48,820 bases of DNA from Selenomonadales bacterium. GTDB taxonomy: Bacteria > Bacillota > Negativicutes > Sporomusales > UBA7701. The DNA lies in assembly GCA_029976065.1 (NCBI GenBank), contig JARKNV010000028.1, forward strand, positions 1 through 48,820. Direction: 5' to 3'. The first letter of the stretch is position 1. Every line of letters starts with the position of its first letter. Below are positions 1-7,834 of this stretch, piece after piece. Below the pieces are notes generated by a model, which saw nothing but the letters and a program-made list of their open reading frames with translations, had not been told where the DNA came from and searched no databases. A program made the position numbers and the translations under genes.

Positions 1-279
1 GATCATGTTCTTGACGTAGTCGGCGTGGCCGGGGCAGTCGACGTGCGCGTAGTGGCGCTTCGCCGTCTCATATTCCACGTGGGCGGTGTTGATCGTGATG
101 CCGCGCTCGCGCTCTTCCGGCGCCTTATCGATCTGGTCGTAGGCCACGAACTCGGCGCCGCCCGACTTCGACAGCAGCAGCGTGATGGCCGCGGTCAGCG
201 AGGTCTTGCCGTGGTCCACGTGACCGATCGTGCCGATGTTTACGTGCGGTTTGGTCCTCTCAAACTTCTTCTTTGCCAT
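1..279 (-). CDS. tuf: Elongation factor Tu, N-terminal part (cut by window edge)
   Basis: EF-Tu is the GTPase that delivers aminoacyl-tRNA to the ribosomal A site in the cytoplasm. The first 93 codons are present; the gene runs off the left edge. The N-terminus reads [20 protein letters not shown]. The P-loop GHVDHGKT is at residues 19-26, the switch I RGITIN at 59-64 and the DCPGH G3 motif at 81-85, so the GTP-binding core is intact. The ATG at 279 is preceded by a strong AAGGAGG Shine-Dalgarno sequence. A PrcB-like gene with its own terminator lies upstream, so tuf probably has a promoter between 280 and 400, but I see only weak hexamers there. Identity is certain from sequence. Confidence 0.98.
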   Translation of the reverse strand, partial: MAKKKFERTKPHVNIGTIGHVDHGKTSLTAAITLLLSKSGGAEFVAYDQIDKAPEERERGITINTAHVEYETAKRHYAHVDCPGHADYVKNMI

Positions 280-408
280 ATTTCTCTTCCTCCTTAACCC
301 CTAGTGGCCTTCACGCGGGTAACAACACTAGTATTTTACAAAACAAGGATATTCTATAAGTGAAGGTAAATTCCTGCACGCCGCCGGTCCCAACCTGCGG
401 ACAGGCAG

Positions 409-434
409 CAAAAAAGCCCTGCGTTCGCAGGGCT
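409..434 (-). terminator. Intrinsic terminator after the PrcB-like gene
   Basis: An 8-bp stem AGCCCTGC/GCAGGGCT with a GAAC loop is followed on the minus strand by a run of T residues. It lies 17 bases beyond the stop codon at 451 and separates that gene from tuf. Confidence 0.85.
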
Positions 435-450
435 CCGGTCGCCAAAATCT

Positions 451-1404
451 TTACTTCGGCACAACCGTATACGTCACCAAAATCGTCCCGTACTGGTCCA
501 CGAACGCCACCCGCACCGGCCGGCGGAAATCGAGGTTCGCCCGGTCCACCGCCAGGTAATCGTCCGTCTTGGTCGCCGCCGTATCGCCGGCCTGGGGGCT
601 CTTCGTCCGCACCGTCACCGTCAGATCGTTGCCGCTCCGCACCACCTTGGCGATGCCCACCCCGTACCCCTGCGGCGCCACCGTGCCGGCACGGGCGAAC
701 AGCAGCAGCTGGCGGCCGAAATCGACGCCGTTGAGCACCCGGTCCGGAATGTCGGCGTCCACGCCCGTCGGCCGCGGGTCCTGCAGCGCGATCCCGAAGG
801 ACATATCGCCCGGATAAACCGCCTCCCGCCAGTTCCAGGCATTAAAGGCATCCGTCTGGAAAAGCGTCGTCTGCCCCGCCGGAGGAACAGGCGTCGTCAG
901 CGCCGCCCCGGGGAAAAAGCTGGCTGGCGTATAAGTGGCCGGATGGTGCATATCGCCGATCCCGCGAATCGTGGTAATAATCCACGAATCGCCGGACCGC
1001 TCCAGATCGACCTTGAAAGTCTGCCCGCCATGCCGCACCCGCACCGTCGCCCGGCGGTCCGTCCGCGTCAGCAGCGAAAAGGAATCCTCCCGCGCATCGA
1101 AGCCGAACGTCGCCGCGTTGTCCATCACCACCTGCACCGGGCTGCGCGCCTCCCAGCGGCCGCGGTCCCGGTCGCCCCGGTCGCGGTCCCGCCGCTCCGC
1201 CGCGTCCCCCGGCGCCTTGTCCGTCGCCGTGCCGGCCGCCGCATCGGTCGCCGGGCTCTCCACCGCCGGATTGGGCGCCGCCAGCACCTTCGCCACCGGG
1301 AACCCGTGCAGCAGCGCCGTCGACATCACCGCCGCCCCCGCCACCGCCGCCGCCATCCTCCGGTAGCGGCGCTTCAGCCTCCTCTTCCGCGTCGTCGTAT
1401 GCAT
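451..1404 (-). CDS. Secreted/membrane-anchored protein with PrcB-like C-terminal domain
   Basis: The 317-residue protein has a very basic N-terminus (HTTTRKRRLKRRYRR) followed by a hydrophobic segment (about residues 17-40), so it is probably exported or anchored. Next comes a low-complexity Asp/Arg-rich linker (about 55-85) and two globular parts. The last ~100 residues (QLLLFARAG... GYGVGIAKVV... LTVTVRTKSPQAGD) resemble the PrcB C-terminal domain seen in many Bacillota exported proteins. I chose the ATG at 1404 because a GGGAGGGGAG Shine-Dalgarno sequence precedes it; the open frame further upstream only reads into the Met tRNA. It sits between the tRNA cluster and tuf. The domain match is from memory of the family pattern; the function is unknown. 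Confidence 0.75.
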   Translation of the reverse strand: MHTTTRKRRLKRRYRRMAAAVAGAAVMSTALLHGFPVAKVLAAPNPAVESPATDAAAGTATDKAPGDAAERRDRDRGDRDRGRWEARSPVQVVMDNAATFGFDAREDSFSLLTRTDRRATVRVRHGGQTFKVDLERSGDSWIITTIRGIGDMHHPATYTPASFFPGAALTTPVPPAGQTTLFQTDAFNAWNWREAVYPGDMSFGIALQDPRPTGVDADIPDRVLNGVDFGRQLLLFARAGTVAPQGYGVGIAKVVRSGNDLTVTVRTKSPQAGDTAATKTDDYLAVDRANLDFRRPVRVAFVDQYGTILVTYTVVPK

Positions 1405-1514
1405 CCCGCTCCCCTCCCTGCGAATTGATCTCATCTTATTTTTCGCCGGGAGGAAGAAGGATTTGCAAAGCATATATTGCCAATAACTACGGCCTCGCCA
1501 CCCCGCCCCGCACA

Positions 1515-1549
1515 AACGCAAAGACAAGCCCCCGCACTCCTGCGGGGGC
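1515..1549 (-). terminator. Hairpin terminator downstream of the tRNA cluster
   Basis: GCCCCCGCA/TGCGGGGGC forms a GC-rich stem at 1528-1549. On the minus strand it is followed by TTGTCTTTGCGTTT. It begins 10 bases beyond the encoded CCA of the last tRNA and would end the tRNA transcript. Confidence 0.7.
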
Positions 1550-1558
1550 TTGTCTTTT

Positions 1559-1635
1559 TGGTGGCGGCGCACGGATTTGAACCGCGGACCCAGCGGGTAT
1601 GAACCGCTTGCTCTAGCCAACTGAGCTACGCCGCC
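1559..1635 (-). tRNA. tRNA-Met (CAT), elongator
   Basis: A complete cloverleaf with acceptor GGCGGCG/CGCCGCC, anticodon loop TTCATAC and encoded ACCA 3' end. The normal 1:72 G-C pair and the TTCATAC loop match elongator Met rather than initiator or the TilS-modified Ile2 tRNA. Last gene of the five-tRNA cluster. Confidence 0.93.
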
Positions 1636-1642
1636 AAAAAAA

Positions 1643-1718
1643 TGGAGCTAGTGACCGGGATTGAACCGGTGACCTTATCCTTACCAAGGATACGCTCTAC
1701 CAACTGAGCTACACCAGC
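1643..1718 (-). tRNA. tRNA-Thr (GGT)
   Basis: Acceptor GCTGGTG/CACTAGC with one G-T wobble, anticodon loop TTGGTAA, encoded CCA. It lies 7 bases from the Met tRNA and is the second Thr isoacceptor of the cluster. Confidence 0.95.
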
Positions 1719-1761
1719 ATCTATAAACCGGCCGCCGGTTAGCCGACGGCCGGATATTAAC

Positions 1762-1838
<77 letters not shown>

Positions 1839-1873
1839 ATGTGCAAGGAATCTATATGATTCATAGGGTTAAG

Positions 1874-1958
1874 TGGTGGAGGGGGGTGGATTCGAACCAC
1901 CGAAGCGAAACGCGGCAGATTTACAGTCTGCTCCCTTTAGCCACTCGGGAACCCCTCC
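1874..1958 (-). tRNA. tRNA-Tyr (GTA)
   Basis: An 85-nt class II tRNA with a long variable arm, acceptor GGAGGGG, anticodon loop TGTAAAT (GTA) and encoded CCA. Confidence 0.95.
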
Positions 1959-1969
1959 ATATTATACTG

Positions 1970-2045
1970 TGGAGCTGGCGAAGGGAATCGAACCCCCAAC
2001 CGCGGGTTTACAAAACCCGTGCTCTGCCGATTGAGCTACGCCAGC
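1970..2045 (-). tRNA. tRNA-Thr (TGT)
   Basis: Acceptor GCTGGCG/CGCCAGC, anticodon loop TTTGTAA (TGT), encoded CCA. First gene of the cluster, about 20 bases downstream of the predicted start of transcription. Confidence 0.95.
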
Positions 2046-2074
2046 AGAGGCTTGCGTCTATAGTGACAAAAGTT

Positions 2075-2103
2075 ATTATATAATAACCGTCTCTTTATGT
2101 CAA
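2075..2103 (-). promoter_or_regulatory. Consensus housekeeping promoter of the tRNA cluster
   Basis: On the minus strand TTGACA (2098-2103) and TATAAT (2075-2080) are separated by exactly 17 bases. Both hexamers are perfect. Transcription should start near 2068 and read the Thr tRNA first. It is the strongest-looking promoter in the window, as expected for stable RNA. Confidence 0.93.
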
Positions 2104-2317
2104 TAGCCCGCGGCGATTTCCCCACGAAACCCGTTGGGTTCGCTCCGCCTGACGAGATATAAGTTTATCATACCTCTTCCCCGTGCGCAAGTGGTAAATC
2201 GTGCAATTTATCGACAGCCGTTCGCCGCCGCCGTCCCGGGCGAAACCGCGCGTCCGGCCCGCACGTCAATTGGTCGCTTTTTTGTCGAAAAAAGAAGAAA
2301 TCATCGCCAAAATTTGG

Positions 2318-2323
2318 TATAAT
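2318..2323 (+). promoter_or_regulatory. Extended -10 promoter of the HD-GYP gene
   Basis: TGG followed by TATAAT gives an extended -10 element; there is no good -35 hexamer at 16-18 bases. The leader to the ATG at 2417 would be about 87 bases. The rest of 2104-2417 shows nothing further that I recognise. Confidence 0.6.
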
Positions 2324-2416
2324 CTTATTGTATTTATCCCCCGCCGCACCCGCGGCCGGACCCTCTCGCCCGGACGGCGCCGTTTCCCCTCGCAGCAAAG
2401 CACGGGAGGAATATCC

Positions 2417-3499
2417 ATGGCGACAATACTGCTGCCGACCAACGACCTCAAACCCGGGATGACGATAGCGGAAAGCGTATGCTCCGACAAGCAGGTCATC
2501 CTCCAGGAAAATACCGTCCTTACCAGCAACATCATCCGCCGCCTCGCCGCCTGGCATGTCAAAAGCGTGCGGGTCAGCCAGGAGCCCAGTTACGACGACG
2601 GCGTCCCCTCCATCGCCCACCTCAGCGCCGAATTCGTCAAGGAAAACCCCGTCTTCTTCGATCAATACGGCCAAGCCATAACCACCGCCGGCAAACTCTT
2701 CCACCACATGCGCGAGCAACAGCTCGTGCCCTTCCAGGAACTCCGCCAGCTCGCCATCGTCAACCTTTACAACCTGCTGCGCAACCGCGGCATCCTCGGC
2801 AACCTCTACCGGCTCAAATTCTACACCGACTACACCTTCATGCACGCCGTCGACGTCGGTCTCCTCTCCGGACTCCTCGGCGTGTGGAGCGGGCTGGCCG
2901 AGGAAGAGGTAAAAAACCTCATCCTCTGCGGCGTCCTCCACGACATCGGCAAATCGCAGATCCCCCTCTCCATCCTCGACAAGCCCGGCAAACTCACCGC
3001 CGAGGAACGGAAAACCATGACCCTCCACCCCGAATACGGCTACTACATGACCAAAAGCATCCCCGGCATCACCCCCGACGTCCAGTACGCCGTCTGGCAG
3101 CACCACGAACGGGAAAGCGGCGAAGGCTACCCCGGCCGCCTGCGCGGCGACCGCATCCACCCCTACGCCAAAATCGTCGCCATCGCCGACACCTACGACG
3201 CCCTCACCACCGACAAGGTCTACCAGAAAAGCGTCACCCCCTTCCGGGCCCTCGAAATCCTCCAGGACCTCATGTTCGTCCACCTCGAACGCGAACTCTG
3301 CCAAACCTTCATCCGCAACGTCATGTACAGCCTGCTTGGCTCCACCGTCCTCCTCAGCGACGGCACCCAGGCCGAAGTTCTCCAGTTCGCCCACTACATG
3401 TCCGCAAAACCGGTCGTCGCCACAAATAACGGCGTCATCGCCGACCTCCACCTCAGCAGCAAAACCGCCATCGTCGAAGTCCTCAAATGTCGCCAATAG
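2417..3499 (+). CDS. HD-GYP domain protein, probable cyclic-di-GMP phosphodiesterase
   Basis: HD-GYP proteins hydrolyse c-di-GMP (or c-GAMP) with a bi- or trinuclear metal site. This one has 360 residues. An N-terminal ~110-residue part contains LKPGMTIAESV, a segment common at the start of such proteins. The HD-GYP domain spans about residues 140-330: HAVDVG at 143-148, LHDIGKSQIP from 174, HHERESGEGYP at 229-239 and IVAIADTYDALT near 253-264. The HD and GYP signatures and surrounding histidines look intact, so it is probably active. I chose the ATG at 2417 because GGGAGGA precedes it. No sensory domain is evident. It stands alone and converges on the EamA gene with one base between the stop codons. 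Confidence 0.88.
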   Translation: MATILLPTNDLKPGMTIAESVCSDKQVILQENTVLTSNIIRRLAAWHVKSVRVSQEPSYDDGVPSIAHLSAEFVKENPVFFDQYGQAITTAGKLFHHMREQQLVPFQELRQLAIVNLYNLLRNRGILGNLYRLKFYTDYTFMHAVDVGLLSGLLGVWSGLAEEEVKNLILCGVLHDIGKSQIPLSILDKPGKLTAEERKTMTLHPEYGYYMTKSIPGITPDVQYAVWQHHERESGEGYPGRLRGDRIHPYAKIVAIADTYDALTTDKVYQKSVTPFRALEILQDLMFVHLERELCQTFIRNVMYSLLGSTVLLSDGTQAEVLQFAHYMSAKPVVATNNGVIADLHLSSKTAIVEVLKCRQ

Positions 3500-3500
3500 C

Positions 3501-4379
3501 CTATTGCCTCGCCGCCAGACAAGTGCCGACGACGATCAGGCACCCGCCGGCCACCTCAAAAACGCCCACCGCCTCGTTAAGCAACAGCGCCGCGAAAACC
3601 CCCGTCAACAGCGGCCGGAAATACAGATAACTGCCCACCGTCAGCGACGGCAGCCTGGTCAGCGCCCGGTACCAGGCCAGGTAGCCGTACACCGACGCCA
3701 GTCCGCCCAAATACAGCAGATTGAACCAGCCCAGCCAGGACAGCGAAAAGCTCTGGCTGCTTTTTATCTCCCCGACCGTAAACGGCGCCAGCGCCGCCGT
3801 CCCGATAAGCGTCGTATACGTTATCAGCGTCCCGGCGGAATACCTCCCCAGCAGCTTCTTGCCGTACACGCTGTAAAACGCCCACGACACCGCCGTCAGC
3901 ACAATCAGCAGATTGCCGGCCAGCGACCCCGCCGCCGCGAAATCGTAATCCCCCTTCGTAATCACCAGCGCCGAACCGGCGGTCGCGAGCGCCAGCCCGG
4001 CCACCGCCCTCAGGCGCAGCGGCTCGCCCAGCAGCGCCCAGGAAATCACCCCCATGAAAATCGGCGACAGGCTTATGAGAATGGCGGCGTCCGTCGCGTT
4101 CGTGTACATTATCCCGTAATGCTGCAAAAGATAATAAAACGTCACCCCCGTCAGCGACAAAAAAACGACGCGGGGATAATCGTCCCGCGCCACCTTCTCA
4201 AGCTTGCCCCAATTCAGCGCCACCAGGATGACCGAAGCCACGATGTACCGGTACAGCGCCGACAGGGCCGGCGGCACCTCGGTCAGCAGCAGCTTCGTCG
4301 CCACGAACGTCCCCGCCCAAATGGCGATCACCGCGAACAGCTCCGCATGGGTCAGCGCCAGCGACCGGTCCGTCGTCAT
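3501..4379 (-). CDS. EamA-family (DMT superfamily) transporter
   Basis: The 292-residue protein has about ten hydrophobic segments arranged as two EamA repeats, the usual form of drug/metabolite transporters that export amino acids or other small metabolites across the cytoplasmic membrane. Typical features are AIWAGTFVATKLLL near the N-terminus, SPIFMGVISWALLGEPL at the end of repeat one and YLYFRPLLTGVFAALLLNE in repeat two. The ATG at 4379 overlaps the stop of the upstream gene as TGATG, so translation is coupled to the TIGR04076 gene. Together with the TrmB-like regulator it forms a three-gene operon. The substrate cannot be told from sequence. Confidence 0.87.
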   Translation of the reverse strand: MTTDRSLALTHAELFAVIAIWAGTFVATKLLLTEVPPALSALYRYIVASVILVALNWGKLEKVARDDYPRVVFLSLTGVTFYYLLQHYGIMYTNATDAAILISLSPIFMGVISWALLGEPLRLRAVAGLALATAGSALVITKGDYDFAAAGSLAGNLLIVLTAVSWAFYSVYGKKLLGRYSAGTLITYTTLIGTAALAPFTVGEIKSSQSFSLSWLGWFNLLYLGGLASVYGYLAWYRALTRLPSLTVGSYLYFRPLLTGVFAALLLNEAVGVFEVAGGCLIVVGTCLAARQ

Positions 4380-4672
4380 CACGCCCCCTCCAGCGATCTG
4401 ATCTCGAAATACACCGTGCCGCCCCCGCCGTGCTCCGGCCCGGGGTCGATGCACTGCACCGTCCGGCCCTCCAGCCCGAGGTCCGCCAGGTCCTTCCCCA
4501 ACCGGGCGGCGAACACCACCGGGTAAATATTCGCGAACGCGAACCCGCACAGCCGGTCCGTCTCCGCCAGCGACACCGTCGCCCCCCGCAGCACGATCTT
4601 ATCGCCCTCCCTGATCCCGGCCGCGCACCGCCCGACCACCTTCTTCGCCGTAATCGCCAGATCGGCCACCAT
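4379..4672 (-). CDS. TIGR04076-family small cysteine-containing protein
   Basis: This 97-residue protein has the TIGR04076 pattern as I recall it: GRCAAGIREGDKIVLRG near residues 14-30, then CGFAFANIYPVVFAARLG and VQCIDPGP. The three Cys positions could hold a metal or redox group, but the family has no established function. AGGAGGG precedes the ATG. It is the middle gene of the TrmB-TIGR04076-EamA operon; its stop overlaps the EamA start. Family assignment is fairly firm, function unknown. Confidence 0.75.
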   Translation of the reverse strand: MVADLAITAKKVVGRCAAGIREGDKIVLRGATVSLAETDRLCGFAFANIYPVVFAARLGKDLADLGLEGRTVQCIDPGPEHGGGGTVYFEIRSLEGA

Positions 4673-4681
4673 AAATCCCTC

Positions 4682-5473
4682 CTATCTGTTATTCACCAGA
4701 TACGCCAGCAGCGGATTGCCCTCACAAATCGCCCGGAAGCGCTCCTCGCCCAGCAGGCCGATAAGCTCGTGGCCCCAGACATCGTGGCGCACATACTCCT
4801 TGGCCACCAGCACCACCGCCGGCGTCGTCGTCCATACCCCCTCGGCCGCCCCGTCGTCGCCCAGCTCGCCGATGAACACCTCGCGCGAATCGCCGGCAAC
4901 CACCGTCAGCCGCTTCGCCAGCCGCGCCTGCGAAAAAACGCCGCAGCCCGCCAGATTCACCGCGAAATCGTCGCCGGGAGCCACCTCGCCGAACACCGCC
5001 TTCACCGCCGTCACGCCCCGCGCCTCGGCCTCCTCCACCGCGCCGCGCACCAGCGCCCACTCCTCCGGCCACACCGACAGCACCAGGCTTTTGGCCGCTC
5101 CCCTGATCACGCCCGCCATCCGCTCCACCACCGCGTCATAGCCGGCCACATTCAGCGTCAGCTCGACATCCGGCAGCGGCTCGGCCTCGTTCAGCCGCGC
5201 CTCAAGCTCCTCCATCGCCGCCCCATACTCCTGCCTCAGCCGCGCCATCAACAGCGCCGGCTGCAGCGGACAAAACCGCCCCGCCTCCGTCTCCACCACC
5301 ATCCCCTTGTTCTTCAGGCGGTTCAGCGTCTCGTAAACCTTGGCCGTGGGAATCCTGGCGATCTTGCTCACCTCGTAACCGTTGGCGGGCTGCTTGCGCA
5401 GCAGCGCATAATAAGCCTTGGCCTCATAAGGGGAAAACCCCAGCTGTTCCAGCTTCAGGATGATATCGTTCAA
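4682..5473 (-). CDS. TrmB-family transcriptional regulator
   Basis: A winged-helix domain fills residues 1-75 (LEQLGFSPYEAKAYYALL, then YEVSKIARIPTAKVYETLNR as recognition region), followed by a short coiled-coil stretch and a ~170-residue C-terminal sensing domain with the phospholipase-D-like fold usual for TrmB regulators. These mostly bind sugars or other ligands and repress or activate adjacent transport genes. The start chosen is TTG at 5473, with GGAGGG seven bases upstream and a -35/-10 pair behind it. It heads the operon with the TIGR04076 protein and the EamA exporter, so it probably controls that transporter. TrmB proteins are best known from archaea, but bacterial members exist. 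Confidence 0.85.
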   Translation of the reverse strand: MNDIILKLEQLGFSPYEAKAYYALLRKQPANGYEVSKIARIPTAKVYETLNRLKNKGMVVETEAGRFCPLQPALLMARLRQEYGAAMEELEARLNEAEPLPDVELTLNVAGYDAVVERMAGVIRGAAKSLVLSVWPEEWALVRGAVEEAEARGVTAVKAVFGEVAPGDDFAVNLAGCGVFSQARLAKRLTVVAGDSREVFIGELGDDGAAEGVWTTTPAVVLVAKEYVRHDVWGHELIGLLGEERFRAICEGNPLLAYLVNNR

Positions 5474-5504
5474 CCCGCACCCTCCTCTCGCCCCCGATAC
5501 CTTA

Positions 5505-5533
5505 ATACTAAACAGCGGCCCAATACTTGGCAA
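5505..5533 (-). promoter_or_regulatory. Promoter of the TrmB-TIGR04076-EamA operon
   Basis: On the minus strand TTGCCA (5528-5533) and TAGTAT (5505-5510) are separated by 17 bases. The start of transcription would be about 25 bases before the TTG start codon at 5473. Confidence 0.75.
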
Positions 5534-5571
5534 TATCGACCGCGGTTAGGTAGATAAAATAAACTTTGCGA

Positions 5572-5600
5572 AAAACCAAAAACCTCGCCGAAAAGGCGAG
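5572..5600 (-). terminator. Terminator of the metallophosphoesterase gene
   Basis: CTCGCC/GGCGAG hairpin with a T-rich loop at 5584-5600, followed on the minus strand by GTTTTTGGTTTTT. The other strand also has a T-run (ATTTTTTATT), so it could work in both directions. Confidence 0.85.
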
Positions 5601-5626
5601 ATTTTTTATTATCCTCCACGCGCACC

Positions 5627-6826
5627 TCATGCCCGCAGCGTAAACACGCTCACCTCCGGCGGGCAGCCCAGCCGGAACGGGAACCAATGGCCCGCGCCGC
5701 TCGACACGTATCCCCACAGGCCGTCCTGCCCGTACAGGCCGCGCACATACGTATGCAGCGACACCAGCGGCTTGCCGCCGATCACCACCTGTCCCCCGTG
5801 CGAATGCCCCGCCAGCGTCAGCGGCAGCCCCGCCGCGAACCCGTCGAGCAGGAAATCCGGGTGATGGGCGATCAGCACCCGGAACGCCCCGTCCGGCACG
5901 CCCCGGCTCGCCGCCGCCAGGCACTCCCGCCGCCGCTCCGCCGGAATCGTCATGCTCCGGCGGGCGCTCTCCGCCGGCGGATAATCCACCCCCAGCAGGT
6001 AAAAGGGCCGTTCACCGGGCACAAGCGCCGCATGCGCGTCCTTGAGAATCTTTATCCCCCCCGCCCGTAGCGCCTTCTCGATCAAGGCCGGGTCGCGGAA
6101 ATACTCGTGATTCCCCCAGCAGAAATACACCCCGTGGGGCACCGCCGCCCCCAGCGCCGCCAGCACCTCCACCGCCGGCGCCAGCAGCCTCAGGTCATCC
6201 GCGAAATCGCCCGTCATCACGACCACATCGGGCTTCTCCGCCTTAAGCCGGGCGCACACCGCCGCCAGCCGCGCCACATCCACATACGGTCCCACGTGCG
6301 TATCGCTCAGTTGGCCGATCTTGAAGCCGTCCAGCCCGGCCGGCAGCCCCGCCGCCTTCAGCTCGTGGCGGACCACCGCCAGCTCCACCTGGGCGCTGTA
6401 AATCCCCTGCGCCCCCGGCACGAACGCCGTCAGCGGCACCGCCGCCAGCGCCCCGCGCAGAAAAGTCCGCCGGCTCATCCCCGGCCCCGCCGGTTCGGAC
6501 TCCGCAGGCGCCAGCCGCCTTCCCACCCACCGATCGGCCGCGTAAAACAGCGGCATCAGCACGATCAGGACAAGCTGCCCCGTCAGCCACACCAACGAAC
6601 CATATATAAGGAAAACCAGCAGCTCCTGCCCCGGCTCCGCCGTCCACGGCCGGCGCGGCCAGCCGAACACCACCGTCAGCACCGCCGCCGCCGTCAGCAG
6701 CAGATAAGCGTACCGCGCCGCCCGCCCGCGCCAGAAAAAGAACAACCGCGCCAGCAGCCGGTAATTGAGCCAACTGAGAAAAACCGTCAGACCCAGCAAC
6801 ACATAAATCGCGACAAAAAAACGCAT
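5627..6826 (-). CDS. Membrane-anchored metallophosphoesterase (YkuE-like)
   Basis: A calcineurin-type phosphoesterase of 399 residues. Three to four membrane segments fill residues 1-110. A twin-arginine-like SRRTFLRGALAA then opens a second hydrophobic stretch near residue 118, and the catalytic domain runs from about 165 to the end. Metal-binding motifs are all visible: LSDTHVG, TGDFADD, GNHEYF, IAHHPD and LAGHSHGG. The domain should face outside; related proteins (YkuE) act on cell-envelope substrates. GGAGG precedes the ATG at 6826; a TTG three bases upstream is too near that site. An internal Tat-like motif behind an N-terminal membrane domain is unusual in general but seems recurrent in this family. 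Confidence 0.85.
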   Translation of the reverse strand: MRFFVAIYVLLGLTVFLSWLNYRLLARLFFFWRGRAARYAYLLLTAAAVLTVVFGWPRRPWTAEPGQELLVFLIYGSLVWLTGQLVLIVLMPLFYAADRWVGRRLAPAESEPAGPGMSRRTFLRGALAAVPLTAFVPGAQGIYSAQVELAVVRHELKAAGLPAGLDGFKIGQLSDTHVGPYVDVARLAAVCARLKAEKPDVVVMTGDFADDLRLLAPAVEVLAALGAAVPHGVYFCWGNHEYFRDPALIEKALRAGGIKILKDAHAALVPGERPFYLLGVDYPPAESARRSMTIPAERRRECLAAASRGVPDGAFRVLIAHHPDFLLDGFAAGLPLTLAGHSHGGQVVIGGKPLVSLHTYVRGLYGQDGLWGYVSSGAGHWFPFRLGCPPEVSVFTLRA

Positions 6827-6966
6827 CAATACCTCCGTGAATTAAGCCGTATGTAAAAAATTAGACGGACCCCGACCCGATACCTCCCGGCCCCCTCCCA
6901 TAAACTTCCCCGAACCGGGCCCGGAAATAAGCCCCCAAGCCGTCGAACCCCCGCCCCGTCCCATGG

Positions 6967-6972
6967 TATAAT
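6967..6972 (+). promoter_or_regulatory. Extended -10 promoter of the MBL-fold gene
   Basis: TGGTATAAT with no clear -35. A start near 6979 would give a leader of about 48 bases containing the GGGAGGTGA ribosome-binding site and the palindrome at 7004-7021. Confidence 0.6.
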
Positions 6973-7003
6973 TATCCTAACGAACAAATCCGGGAGGTGA
7001 AGC

Positions 7004-7021
7004 GCGGGACGCGCGTCCCGC
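7004..7021 (+). promoter_or_regulatory. Perfect 18-base palindrome between Shine-Dalgarno site and start codon
   Basis: GCGGGACGCGCGTCCCGC is its own reverse complement and lies between GGGAGGTGA (6992-7000) and the ATG at 7027. Without folding, the spacing is about 27 bases, too long for initiation. If the RNA folds into a hairpin, the remaining single-stranded spacing is about 9 bases, which is ideal. See findings. Confidence 0.6.
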
Positions 7022-7026
7022 CGCCC

Positions 7027-7776
7027 ATGACACACGCCGTCGCCATCCACGACCTCGCCCTCGCCGCCGACATGTTCGGCAACCCCTTCGTCATCCACCC
7101 CGTCCTCCTCTGGGACGAAGCCTCCGGCGCCACCCTCGTCGACGCCGGCTACCCCGGCATCCTCCCCCTCCTCTCTGCAGCCATCGAACGCGCCGGCGTC
7201 CCCCTCGCCAGCCTCCGCCGCGTCATCCTCACCCACCAGGACTGGGACCACACCGGCACCCTTCCCGACCTCCTCGCCGCCGTTCCCGGCGTCACCGTCT
7301 GCGCCCACGCCCTCGACAAACCCTACATCGAAGGCGCCAAGCCCGACTACAAACTCACCCCCGACAAAATCGCCGCCCGCATCGCCGCCCTGCCGCCGGA
7401 CAAACAGTCCCAGGCGGCCGCCGTCTTCGCCGCCCTCCCCCACGCCCCCGTCGCCCGCACCCTTGAGGACGGCGAAATCCTCCCCATCCACGGCGGCCTC
7501 GAAATCATCCACGTCCCCGGCCACACCCCCGGCAGCATCTGCCTCTACCTCAAAGATAAGCGCCTCCTCATCGCCGGCGACCAGCTCCGCGTCGTCGACG
7601 GCGCCCTTGTCGGCCCCGCCCCCGAACACACCCCCGACATGCCCGCCGCCCTCGCCTCCCTCCGCAAGCTCGTCGCCCGCGACATCGACACCGTTATCTG
7701 TTACCACGGCGGCTCGTACGGCCCCGGCGCAGGTGAACGCATCAGCACCCTCTCCTCTTCCACCGGTTGCCCATAA
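7027..7776 (+). CDS. MBL-fold metallo-hydrolase
   Basis: Metallo-beta-lactamase-fold hydrolase of 249 residues. The metal motif is THQDWDHTG (H70, D72, D74, H75), the HxDxDH variant of HxHxDH found in several MBL subfamilies. Later ligands fit IIHVPGHTPGSI (about residue 160) and IAGDQL. Such enzymes hydrolyse thioesters, lactones or phosphodiesters; the substrate cannot be told here. The ATG at 7027 gives the start most like the family; a GTG at 6997 is in frame but is itself part of the Shine-Dalgarno sequence. A fragment of the dispersed repeat begins directly after the stop codon. Confidence 0.85.
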   Translation: MTHAVAIHDLALAADMFGNPFVIHPVLLWDEASGATLVDAGYPGILPLLSAAIERAGVPLASLRRVILTHQDWDHTGTLPDLLAAVPGVTVCAHALDKPYIEGAKPDYKLTPDKIAARIAALPPDKQSQAAAVFAALPHAPVARTLEDGEILPIHGGLEIIHVPGHTPGSICLYLKDKRLLIAGDQLRVVDGALVGPAPEHTPDMPAALASLRKLVARDIDTVICYHGGSYGPGAGERISTLSSSTGCP

Positions 7777-7834
7777 GGCCCCATCTACGGCGCGTTCGGC
7801 CGCAGCTCCGGCGCACAGCTTGTCGTTCTCCGCA
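7777..7834 (+). repeat. Dispersed repeat, module 2, short copy
   Basis: Read on the minus strand it contains GTGCGCCGGAGCTGCGGCCG followed by AACGCGCCGTAG, matching copies at 8611, 19378 and 34960. The end nearest the gene, GCCCCATCTACGGCG, resembles the gene-proximal end of module 1. It starts immediately after the MBL stop codon. The remaining 7835-7993 shows a T/C-rich stretch and an AT-rich leader to the next gene but no clear promoter. Confidence 0.7.

Noticed and set aside
1405..1620. A longer start for the PrcB-like protein
   Set aside because: The extra codons read through the terminator and the Met tRNA gene.
2168..3496. A 442-codon open frame on the minus strand opposite the HD-GYP gene
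   Set aside because: It is an antisense shadow caused by high third-position GC; its product is acidic, repetitive and has no domain, whereas the plus-strand frame has all HD-GYP motifs.
4430..5557. A 375-codon plus-strand frame opposite the TrmB and TIGR04076 genes
   Set aside because: Arg/His/Pro-rich shadow of genes with clear domains on the other strand.
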